Assembly (NCBI GenBank): GCA_964019415.1
Contig: OZ025868.1
Span: forward strand, 1,337,001 to 1,401,000
From: Ianthella basta
Taxonomy: Eukaryota; Porifera; Demospongiae; Verongiida; Ianthellidae
DNA: 64,000 nt
Direction: 5' to 3'
Positions within the stretch are counted from its first letter, which is position 1. Each line of letters starts with the position of its first letter. Shown piece after piece: positions 55,251-64,000 of this stretch. Below the pieces are notes generated by a model. The model saw only the letters and a program-made list of their open reading frames with translations. It made no database searches and was not told where the DNA came from. Made by a program: the position numbers and the translations under genes.

Positions 55251-55442
55251 ATAAATTCCCTATACCCAATACTTCGCCCAATACATTCAATATAAATGTA
55301 ACGTTGACGTTCAACCGTAGGTTCGCGTATTATATATATATATATATATCCGCCGCTATATATATATATATATATCCGTAACATGAAGCCATGTGAAAAC
55401 GTCAATTTGAAAACAATATAGGGGCTGCCTGCGGCAGCCCCT

Positions 55443-56951
55443 AAAAATTGTGCAGTTGCTTTGTGATCATTTATTTCCAGAAGTGATAATTTATTTGTAC
55501 ACTTCAGTTGTCATGGAGACAGCCCACCACTCAACACGTGCACTTCAACAGACCATGCACTTCCGGATATCCGAAAGTCTACATGACAGCAAAATCTCAG
55601 CTAGCTGGTAATCAGCACAGTCATCCAGGAATCCCATACCATATTGGCCCTACGGAACCAGTAGCTAACCTTGCATGCATGCATACTAATTATAAACTCA
55701 CTCACCCCACAGCATGATAGGTTATTTGTATTCCTGTGCATGTCTAATCTCTCTGCATGAGTCTGAAACAGTTGTCTATTGTACCATGTGTCCCTCAGCA
55801 TGCTGGCAATCACTGTTTACCCACTGACTATATTTCCTCATTTTTGTAACGTTGTCAATATTATATAAAGAAATGTCCTTTCCAGTGTGACTGTGTTGTG
55901 TGTCTATGTACATGCATGCATACATGTGTGTGTGCATGGGCTTTTTCTTTTCACTGTAATTATGTTAGTTACTACAATTACTCTCTCAACCAAATGTTCA
56001 CTAATGTTGATATGTATGTGCTCAATTGTACATTGAATGGATGCATGTTGAATTTAGCTCTCTTTCATCAATATCAGCCAAGCTGGCTGGGCATGTGTGA
56101 CACATAGATCCACCAGGAACTGCATGGGGCAGTCTCAGTTGCAAGGGTGCTAGAGACACTGATGATGTATAATAATGTTTATGTTTATAGAGTCAATGTG
56201 TTTGGTGAAGGAGTGCAGAGAGGTGGAAGAGCACTTAGGGACTCACTTCATGGTTGAGATTCTTGGAAAAGTGGAGTGCTCGCACAGGCACATGAAAGAA
56301 GTGGTAAGAAGATATGACAGGTTGATACTGGCAGATCTGTGCAGAGTGAATGCTCCATGCAGCAATAATTGCGGTGGCACAGTCTTGTCGCTAGAGAAGG
56401 CAGGGTACCAAGGTGGTAACTAGTCAGTACTAATTGAGACATTCAGGACTTGCTTGTGAGTCATTCAATCATTGTTTTTCCTCTTTCCTTTATTTTCATT
56501 TTTTTTTATAAATAATTATTATCAAGGCCAATGCACATGTGTGCCCAAAGTGTACATTAATTGCAGTGGCACAGCATGTGTGCCAGGTCAGGTAATATAT
56601 GGGACATGTCCATCCACAGCCTGAACAAGGTGTTGAGCCACCATGGCGAAGTGGGTCACAATTCACCCTTGCCCAAAATGCGACACTGCACTGCTGGCAG
56701 TGCCAGTGATAGAACACGTCTTGAGCCAGTATCAAGAGGAATAGCTAGGGTTTGGAGCCGGAGTTCAGGTACTCAAGTTTACTTGATTAATTTGCACATC
56801 TTGGAGTTGGCGTCTTCTACAAATTTAGACAGCTGCAGCTGTATGTGTTATAACAAGTCTGTGTATTGTGTTATAATATTATATGAAATTGTGTATTCTT
56901 GTCTTGCGTGCCCTTTGAACTATTGCTGACACCTTACACATGCTCATTCTT
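55443..56951 (+). other. Region between E3 and B1, no recognised gene
   Basis: Aligns with 32,085-33,590 in segments. The best coding-like piece is 56,175-56,423, with EEHLGTHFMVEILGKVECS and an extension rich in cysteine (LCRVNAPCSNNCGG), related to 32,763-32,948. No start, splice chain or known domain can be defended. Confidence 0.4.
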
Positions 56952-57023
56952 AGTCTGGCTAGCTAGACCGTCCCGATAACGCCCGGCGCTTTTATTGGGG
57001 CGGTCTAGCCATGCAGCCAGACT
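56952..57023. mobile_element. 72-bp MITE-like inverted repeat upstream of B1
   Basis: AGTCTGGCT at the left end pairs with AGCCAGACT at the right end, and TAGACCG pairs with CGGTCTA inside. It lies about 90 bp upstream of the B1 ATG and at the same position before A1, so it was there before the duplication and may be part of the promoter region. Confidence 0.65.
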
Positions 57024-57113
57024 ATCTCATCCTGGGAGTTGTGATTGATTTGGTACCCCCTATAGGCCCTAGCAGCAGCACTACGTGGGCATTACTGGCT
57101 GTGGCTGAAACTC

Positions 57114-60100
57114 ATGATGACAAAGTGCAGCTACATTGCCACTTTCATCGTCCTCCTCTCAGCTGTTGGAGGCAAGTGTTGTTACATTCACAACGGGATC
57201 ATACGTACTCCTCCACCGTCTTGTTGTGAGTATAGCTAGCTATAATTATAGTAATGGTGGTTTGCTGCCGACACAGGTCTTGCCCAAGTGACGTTCCTCA
57301 CTCAGCCTGAGGACGCGACCGTCACTGAAGGAGGAGATGCTACTTTCCGGTGCGCGGCGGAGGAGAATGGGATGGCACTATTTTATGTCTGGGATATCGC
57401 TCCTGCAGGAGGGTCACGACAGACAGTGATCACTGGTAGTCAGGTGGCCGGGGTGTCGACGGTTACAGTCAGTGCTGACCGAACGCAGCTAACTTTGAGT
57501 GGGGTACAGCGTGAGGTGGATGGATCGACAGTGCTGTGTAGTGCACTAGGGTTTACTCAAGAGGTCGATTCTAATCCAGCTACTATCACTGTCCAATGTA
57601 GGTACTGTAATGAGAAATAGAACTATGACTTACTGCGATCATTATCAATTCCCTTCAATCAAAAATCCAGCCCCTCCTGCATACAGCCTCCTCCCCAACC
57701 AACCCACCACTGTGTTGGAAGGAGGAGACTTCACCTACTCCTTTAAGTTTGATGCTAAACCAACTCCCTCCAACTTCACCTGGTCCAGGGATGGCCAGGT
57801 CATCTCCAGTGATGATGCTCGGATAGCCACCTCTGTCAGCAGCATCACCATCACCAGCACTACCAGGAGTGACAGTGGAGTGTATGAGGTGGTGAGCTAC
57901 AATGAGGCAGGGAGGGGAGCAGCCAACTTCACTCTGGATGTGCAGTGTGAGTATGACTATATGATGATGTCAGAGTTAATTGACAGACAGTGCTTTACAC
58001 CTGTGGCCAGTTGTGATGATTACAATCCTACAGTGTGTCTGCTTCCTCTCATTATGTACAGACCCTCCACTGATCATGGACAGAGCTGGTCAATCTCTTC
58101 TACTCCATGGAGCAGAGTTCCTCTTCAACTGCACATCAGAACCAGCCAACCCTCCTGCAGTGGAGTACTCCTTTCAGAAGGACGGACAGGCTGTGGATGG
58201 TGACCGTACTACGGTGCAAGGGGCAGTACTGACCATCTCATCTGTGCAGGCAGGAGATGGAGGCAACTATTCCTGTAGTGCTAGCAACAGTGTGGGGAGA
58301 GACACTGCCTACAACAACCTTATTGGTTAGTCATTCCATGCTTATAATAGTCAGTACCTTCAACTTTGTTGTAAACTGAATTCTCTTGTGCCAATTTTCA
58401 CAAACATCTACTCAATGCACAGTTCCCCCAAGTGCTCCACGAGCCATCACTGCCGGAGAAATAGGTCCCTTCTCAGCCACAGTGAGTTGGCAGCCCCCAC
58501 TGGAGGATGGTGGTGCAGTTGGTCCTCTCATGTACACTGTCACACTCATCAACACAATGAATGGGAGTGACGTCACCACCTTCACTGCTACCACTGCCCT
58601 CACAATGGAGTTGACCAACCTCAGACACAGTGTGAGCTACCGAGTGCAAGTTGTGGCAGAGAGTGAGGCAGGAATGGGACCAGCAGGAGAAGTGATGTTC
58701 AGGACAAATGATACTAGTAAGTGCGTGTAGTTTAGTGTGTACATAGAGTGGAGTTGGTCTTTCTTCAGTACTAGTACTAGGGGTATGTTGATGTATCTGT
58801 AGTACTAGTAGTGTCTGGTGTATTTTGGTGTAGCAGTGTGAGTAGTTGTGCACTGTGTGTGGAAGTATTGTTAAATGGGAAATGCACTTTATATAGTTAT
58901 TTCTACTAGTTCCCACCATTGGTGATGTGGAGGTGCTTGCTCTGACACTGGACACAGTCCAAGTAGATGTCGCTATCGGTGATGACGGAGGGCGGCCTGT
59001 ACTAGAGTATACTGTGAGAGGGATATTAATGTGGATTGTATGACAGTACAGCATGCACTGTATGCATTGTTATGCACACTTCTGTTGCCACAGGTGACAG
59101 TCAGTGGCACTACAGTTATGTTCAGTGGTTCTATGGGGAATGTCACAGGACTGGCTCTGATGAATGGAGTGACCTACAGTGTCAGTGTGGTGGCTAGGAA
59201 CAGTGTTGGAAACAGTGAAGTGTTCATTAACAGTTTTAGGGCCCCTTGTAAGCAGTTTCATTGGTTATTTTCACTTAGGCATATGTATATGTACAGTTAT
59301 GTCCTTCTTTCCATCACTCCTTGTGCTGATGATCGGATTGATTAGTATTCACTCCTTCCACACCATGTACCTCCTCTCCCCTGCAGTCCCCCCCAACATC
59401 ACCATGCAGCCAGTGGCAGTCACTCCTAATGAGACCACCACTCAGTGCTGTGCTGGTATTCGAGTGTTCCTGGAAGACCCCACTGACCCCACCATTGTGT
59501 TCACTGCCCAAGTCAGCACAGACGGCACTCCCTTCACTGATCGCTCTGTCACTAGAGAGAGAGATGTGGTGTATGTGGAGGGACTTCAGGCAGGTACACC
59601 CTACAACGTCAGACTAACTGCATGGAACCAGTTTGGGAGTACCATAAAGGATGTGTTGGCCACACCACTGATTGGTGAGACAGTGCATTGTGTTTGCACT
59701 CGTTGTTAAATCAGTCAAGCCAACACAGGAAAGGCATCTGCATAAAAGTCTAGTTCTTGTACACAACGAGTCCTTTGGTTTCTTTCTGGTTTGTCTAATT
59801 GTTGTTTCAGTTGATTGAACCTGCATGGAATGTATACATATGCAATTGTATATATTGTCTCACCCCTTCTGTGCATGCATGTGCTTCTCCACCTTCAGGC
59901 TCCCCCTCTGACCCATCACTGCCAGTAGTGTCAGTGGTAGGGTCCTCAGTCTCCATCCAGTTGAGTACCAGGTACCCTGGAACAAACACAAGAGGACAGT
60001 TCAAGTTCAGTCTCCTCTTCAGTTCAGTGAGCACTGCCAAGCGTCAGTCCCTCCAGCCCACTGAGGTCCAGGTGGACCCAACTGGTCTGGACACCAGTGT

Positions 60101-60250
60101 GACCACCACACACACCTTGACTAATGTTGGTGCAGGGAGCTACAGTGTATCAGTGATGGCTGTGAATGAGAATGGAGCATCTCAAGCAGTGACAGCAACA
60201 TTTGTTGTTCTAAGTAAGTGTGTGTGTGTGTTTGTGGGTGTGTGTGTGTG

Positions 60251-60284
<34 letters not shown>

Positions 60285-61921
60285 GCGTGTGTGTGTGCAT
60301 GCGTGCATGTGAACAGGTAGATGTGAGAGTGTATTCTTTATAGTGTTCTAGCTGTTGTTTGTGGACCTAGTCTGGATGCATTGTACAAACATTGCTCCTG
60401 CTTGTAAGGACGTGTAATCATGGGCCGATGATCAACGGCCCGGGGTTGCTGTGAGGGAGCACTAAGGCAATCACAAACTGTGTACAGACACTTATATAGG
60501 ATACAAGACAACATAACAAAGAAAGACAAAGCGATGTTCGGCCTGCGCTACTGAGAATACATTCATAGTAATACACTAATAAGCATGACATAAAAATCAA
60601 CACGTACAAAAACAAGTGGCAGTCATGTGACATTAAGCCAACACTCAGCTTATAGTCTTGCTTGCTAGACTACACTCAGCTCTGTTACAGACACTTGCAT
60701 GTGTAAAACTCTTTGGTCACTATCGAGTGTGTACATGTAAGTACGTAACACGTCCATCACAATCCAGTGCTGGTCACTTTGTACTGTACCCACTAAGTGA
60801 GGTTGTAGGAGTGCTTGTTTAGTGTTACTGAACCATTCAACATTAGGGGCAGTTTCAACACCAAAGTGATGTATTATGTACAGTGGCTGACACACACAAC
60901 ATCACTTAGCATTTCTGGTGTTTTATGTTTGCCTTCACCCATTAGTGTCAGTAGTGCCTGACTTACTATACCCATAACCTGCAGCCCTGTCCATCTGATC
61001 CACAGCCTCACCCACTGACCTCCTCGCAGCGGTGATTGCACTTGGTGCTGCTCTGTCCCTTGTCACTGTTCTCCTTGCTGTGGCCATTGTCATCATTGTG
61101 CTGCTGTCCATACGTGAGTCGCACTACACTAGCACACACACTGTACATTAGAGGGTGTAATGTTGGCTATACGTAGCTAGTGACACTATTATTATAGACC
61201 CAGATATATAGGTCAACTGGTATATGTGCTTGTACCTCTATAGCACTCAACAGTTGGCAATCTGCTGTACAAGTTCACTATGCCTTCATTCCACTGAACC
61301 ACCATACCTTTCGCATATGGGTTTTACTTTACAGGACGAACTGGACTAGACTCGATGACTCACTTATACTTATGAAATCAGGGTTGTTCATTATGGGACC
61401 TATATATACTTAACAATACAAAGGCTACAACACAATAGGGATGCTGTTTGCTGTCCTTCTCAATCAACACACTATCAATAGTTTACTTTAAAGCTTGTGG
61501 GTTAAATTATTCATGGATGCATATGGCTCATGAACTGTGATAGTTTAGTCCTGAAATAATTATACATACATCCAACTGTAAATGGCATATAAAATATACT
61601 CTAAGCAGAAATTGTGCTTTTGGCTAATAAAGCAAGATTCACTGCACATAGCTACATGTGTACATCAGACTCATTGGTGATCTCTTCTTCTGTTGTTTTG
61701 TAGGAATTCAGAAGTTGTCTTCAATCTCGGCGGGTATGAAAAGTCCACAGTCCCATTATGATGATGTGGATTTGGGACTTCACAGCCATCTAAAGACCAG
61801 TACCAAAACCACATCTGAGCCTCAATATGAGGTGTGTGGAGGGGGTGTGACTAGCACTGATCTTGTAATGGAGGAGAACCCTGCTTATCAGTCAGTGGAT
61901 GTAGCAGCTGCAAAGTCATGA
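57114..61921 (+). CDS. Type-1 Ig/FN3 transmembrane receptor B1 (11 exons, 799 aa)
   Basis: Paralog of A1. Exons: 57114-57171; 57277-57597, 57671-57946 and 58062-58325 (Ig1-3); 58423-58716 (FN3-1); 58910-59013 with 59094-59247 (FN3-2); 59387-59674 (FN3-3); 59899-60213 (FN3-4); 61006-61113 (transmembrane); 61704-61921 (tail). Sum 2,400 nt. The only length differences from A1 in coding sequence are one codon more in Ig2 and one less in FN3-4, whereas introns differ by indels of any size; this is purifying selection. The first intron again has the GC donor (57,172). The tail keeps HYDDV, PQYEV and ENPAYQSV. The transmembrane exon is nearly identical to that of A1. No lesion is seen, so this copy and A1 both look functional. 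Confidence 0.9.
60214..61005 (+). other. Intron 9 of B1 with TG repeat
   Basis: TG-rich run at 60,219-60,300, shorter and more interrupted than in A1; the rest aligns with the A1 intron and has no coding signal. Confidence 0.8.
61114..61703 (+). other. Intron 10 of B1
   Basis: Aligns with 42,617-43,199 of A1; nothing coding. Confidence 0.8.
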
Positions 61922-62749
61922 ACACAGTCATGTATTAGCCACTTAACTGTGTGGACAAGTGTCAAGTGTGCAGCCATCTGCTATATTATATCTGTTTCAA
62001 TGATAGTATATAAATTGGACTATGTGTGTGTGTACATTGTGTATGTGTGCGTGCGTGCATGTGCATGCACATGCTTTCTTTCAAATTTCTCTTTGAAATT
62101 TTCACTTTTATACCACTATCGCTCATGACTTAGGTAACTATAATTCTTTCTAATATATTGTCCCAGTTCAGATTTGAATCTGGACTTGATTGTCAAAGCT
62201 TGCATAGCAACATGTAACCATTAGATGCACAAGATGTGCAACCTACTGTGCTGTCTGTGATGGCAACAAGTGATTGCCTTCTCCCTAGCTATAGTCAACC
62301 TACAAACGTACAAAGTTGGAAGAGCCAAGGTATCACTTGTGGTAGCAGCTAGTCACCCTGCAATCCATCTGTCCGTATAAATAATGATGTGCACCAGTAG
62401 CTAATAAAAGCAGCAGTTTGTGGCTCTTCCATAACTATAGGATGACTATAGGGGAGTCAATCACTGGTCAATGTTCATGCAATATGACTCCAACTTTTCA
62501 GTATCATTGAGGCACTAATGGTATATTAGTGTAGCTACGTCACAGGCTGGCTGTTACATTCCAGATAATCTCCCAAGTAATACTGTAGCTACCTCCAATC
62601 ATGAATCTATTTGGTTATGCGTGCATGCACTATGACACGCGCGACTCGTCGCGTGTGGTGAAAGGGAGTGCGTGTGCATATACGTAGCTATACAGGCCCT
62701 AGCTCCATCCAAAGATCTGCTTAGCACGTCTCTCTTTCCAGATAGAGTG
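61922..62749 (+). other. B1-B2 intergenic region
   Basis: Counterpart of 43,418-44,231, with candidate AATAAA at 62,403-62,408 and the cgcgcgactcgtcgcgtg palindrome at about 62,638-62,655. Confidence 0.5.
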
Positions 62750-64000
62750 ATGACTACAGCATCCTCGCCTCAATGTAATCTCCTCATCATTGCAGGTAGG
62801 CCGGTGGAGCACACACTACTCCTTCCTCGATTGTCCTTGTGCGTTCTGCATGAAATGCACGGCCAGAGTGGAGAAAGGTGCCGTTGTGCTAAAATTGAAT
62901 AGGTCGGCTTGTCTGGCATTAACCATGAATCGTTCGCCTATTCCTAGCTGTGGTTGTCGCTTCAGTGGCTCAAACAGTCACCATCGACCCCGTGGGAGCT
63001 GTCACTGCTGTGGAAGGAAGCACCCTCACCATCACCTGCACTCACACGGATGGAACGACTACTGGAGCTGCCATCCTCCTTCGCCAAAACGGTGTACAGT
63101 TAACAGGAGACAACCTTCCTCCTACTACAGTGAGTGATGCGACGCGTGTCTTCCACTTACCTGTGGACAGAATGAAGGACGGCAACACCTACGACTGTAT
63201 ATCAAATTTCAATCCCGGGGAGTCTCCAGATATAACCTTGACTGTTGCCTGTGAGTGGAATGGATAGGACATGCTTAAGTTAATTGAGTCGTGTTTCCTT
63301 GCATTGTACTACTTCAGCAGCTCTTACTGAATGGGCCCTGAGCTGCTGTCAAATTAGCTAGTTTGGTACCTGTAGGACATGCCACCTACTCGTGTGTGGT
63401 CACTGATGTGCTGTGGCAACATGACTGAACTGTGTCCTTCTGTTGTAGATCCCCCTCAGTTCTCACCAACCACTGCCACTGCAACACCTACAGAAGGGGA
63501 CCTGTTCATGTTCTCTCTTTCCATTGATGCCAACCCACCTCCTGCCATTGACAACATAACATTCGATGGTACACTTGTCAATGACACAAGGTTCACTGTC
63601 ACTGGTACTAGTTTGACTATTGCTGACGTCACTCGTAATGACAGTGGAGTGTACCAGATTACAGCAAGCAATGTTGCAGGATCTGACTCCTTTACTCTGA
63701 CTGTGGATGTGTACTGTGAGTGTGTGTGCATGTGCAATACGGTATGCTTGTTACATGCACCATAATGTCTCTCTATTCTCTAAACATGTGTACTTTACAT
63801 TTTGTGCAGACCCTCCAGAGTTCACTGTCCCAAGTCAGAATTTTACAAGGTTTGCTACAGGAGAGTCCTTTACATTTGACTGCACTCCCAGTGGTGGCAA
63901 CCCAGCAGTGTACAGTTACACATTCCGAAAGGGAAGTATTGTTGTAACAGAAGGAGTGAGTGGGTCAGTTCTCACCATCAACCCAGTTGTGAGGGGCAGT
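62750..64000 (+). CDS. Type-2 Ig/FN3 receptor B2, 5' part (runs off the window)
   Basis: Exons: 62750-62795 (signal peptide, MTTASSPQCNLLIIA, continuing into VVVASVAQ); 62948-63250 (Ig1, with TITCTHTD and YDCISN); 63449-63715 (Ig2, no cysteine pair); 63810 onward (Ig3, FDCTPS), incomplete at 64,000. Exon 1 is 46 nt and ends in phase 1, which joins Ig1 in frame; this is the intact form of what is broken in A2. No frameshift is visible in the part present. By comparison with A2, about 4 kb of gene should follow: rest of Ig3, four FN3 domains, a transmembrane exon and an NPAY tail. Confidence 0.85.

Larger units (their letters stand above)
54444..55442 (+). mobile_element. Short E-family element (E3) without fold-back unit
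   Basis: Starts with CAAGTATTTTGAC in a 54-bp cruciform (54,444-54,497) and ends with cgtaacatgaagcc...aatata and the hairpin GGGGCTGCC-TGC-GGCAGCCCC (55,421-55,441). The paralogous locus at 32,071-32,100 is uninterrupted (ggtgtgtggcaaatcaaaaa, then ttgtgcag), proving insertion. Comparison shows the break inside an A tract and at most a 2-bp duplication. The interior holds a CA microsatellite and about 300 bp of CpG-rich sequence, but no transposase. Confidence 0.7.

Noticed and set aside
54919..55314. 131-codon minus-strand frame in E3 as a gene
   Set aside because: No recognised domain, and it runs into AT microsatellite sequence at its start; kept only as a promoter-like block.
56175..56423. 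Frame with EEHLGTHFMVEILGKVECS as a gene
   Set aside because: Partly conserved at 32,763-32,948, but no start, exon chain or family could be found; listed only as a coding-like block.

Overview
ORGANISM AND OVERALL CHARACTER. This is nuclear DNA of an intron-rich invertebrate animal. The window holds multi-exon Ig/FN3 cell-surface receptors with GT-AG introns mostly of 70-700 bp, collagen Gly-X-Y exons, two APE-type non-LTR retrotransposons, and long TG and ATATT microsatellites. A sponge (probably a demosponge) is my best inference from gene style and compactness; a cnidarian or another early-branching animal cannot be excluded. There is no operon structure, CRISPR array, rRNA or convincing tRNA. 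LAYOUT. (1) 1-27,343: a head-to-tail array of 14 complete or nearly complete units, 1.4-2.7 kb each, plus one partial tail. Every unit contains a large imperfect palindrome (fold-back), and units are separated by ATATT microsatellites and a 47-bp spacer motif. The array ends in the right terminus of a transposon family that I call E, so it looks like the inflated interior of one giant E copy. (2) 27,557-31,036: decayed exons of a collagen-like gene, broken by a complete 3.1-kb LINE (27,648-30,732, minus strand) with a 10-bp target-site duplication. (3) 31,037-33,590: decayed relics and a small SINE-like insertion with a long TG tail. (4) 33,591-38,361: a second LINE of about 4.8 kb, minus strand, with a PHD-finger ORF1 and an endonuclease/RT ORF2; it carries only three visible lesions. 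(5) 38,492-43,417: type-1 receptor A1 (799 aa, intact). (6) 44,232-47,977: type-2 receptor A2 (about 787 aa if intact, but with two single-base frameshifts). (7) 48,047-51,293: a complete E element containing one near-perfect 1,975-bp palindrome. (8) 51,497-53,970: an Ig-EGF-collagen gene, B3. (9) 54,444-55,442: a short E element whose empty site is preserved at 32,071-32,100. (10) 57,114-61,921: type-1 receptor B1 (799 aa, intact). (11) 62,750-64,000+: the start of type-2 receptor B2, running off the window. HOW IT FITS TOGETHER. Genes lie in the order collagen-like, type-1 receptor, type-2 receptor, twice, all on the plus strand. A three-gene cassette has therefore been tandemly duplicated. 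Introns and intergenic DNA of the two cassettes still align, so the duplication (or later gene conversion) is recent. In cassette 1 the collagen gene is dead and the type-2 receptor is damaged, while the type-1 receptor is intact in both. Receptor types 1 and 2 share the architecture signal peptide, 3 Ig, 4 FN3, one transmembrane helix and a short tail with the motif MEENPAYQ. This suggests paired recognition receptors using common signalling or endocytic partners; the ligand and any immune or allorecognition role are inference. MOST UNUSUAL ITEM. The fold-back array inside the E transposon family: full-length, partial and nearly armless palindromes share one centre but differ in left-arm length, as expected from snap-back copying of a strand end followed by tandem amplification.
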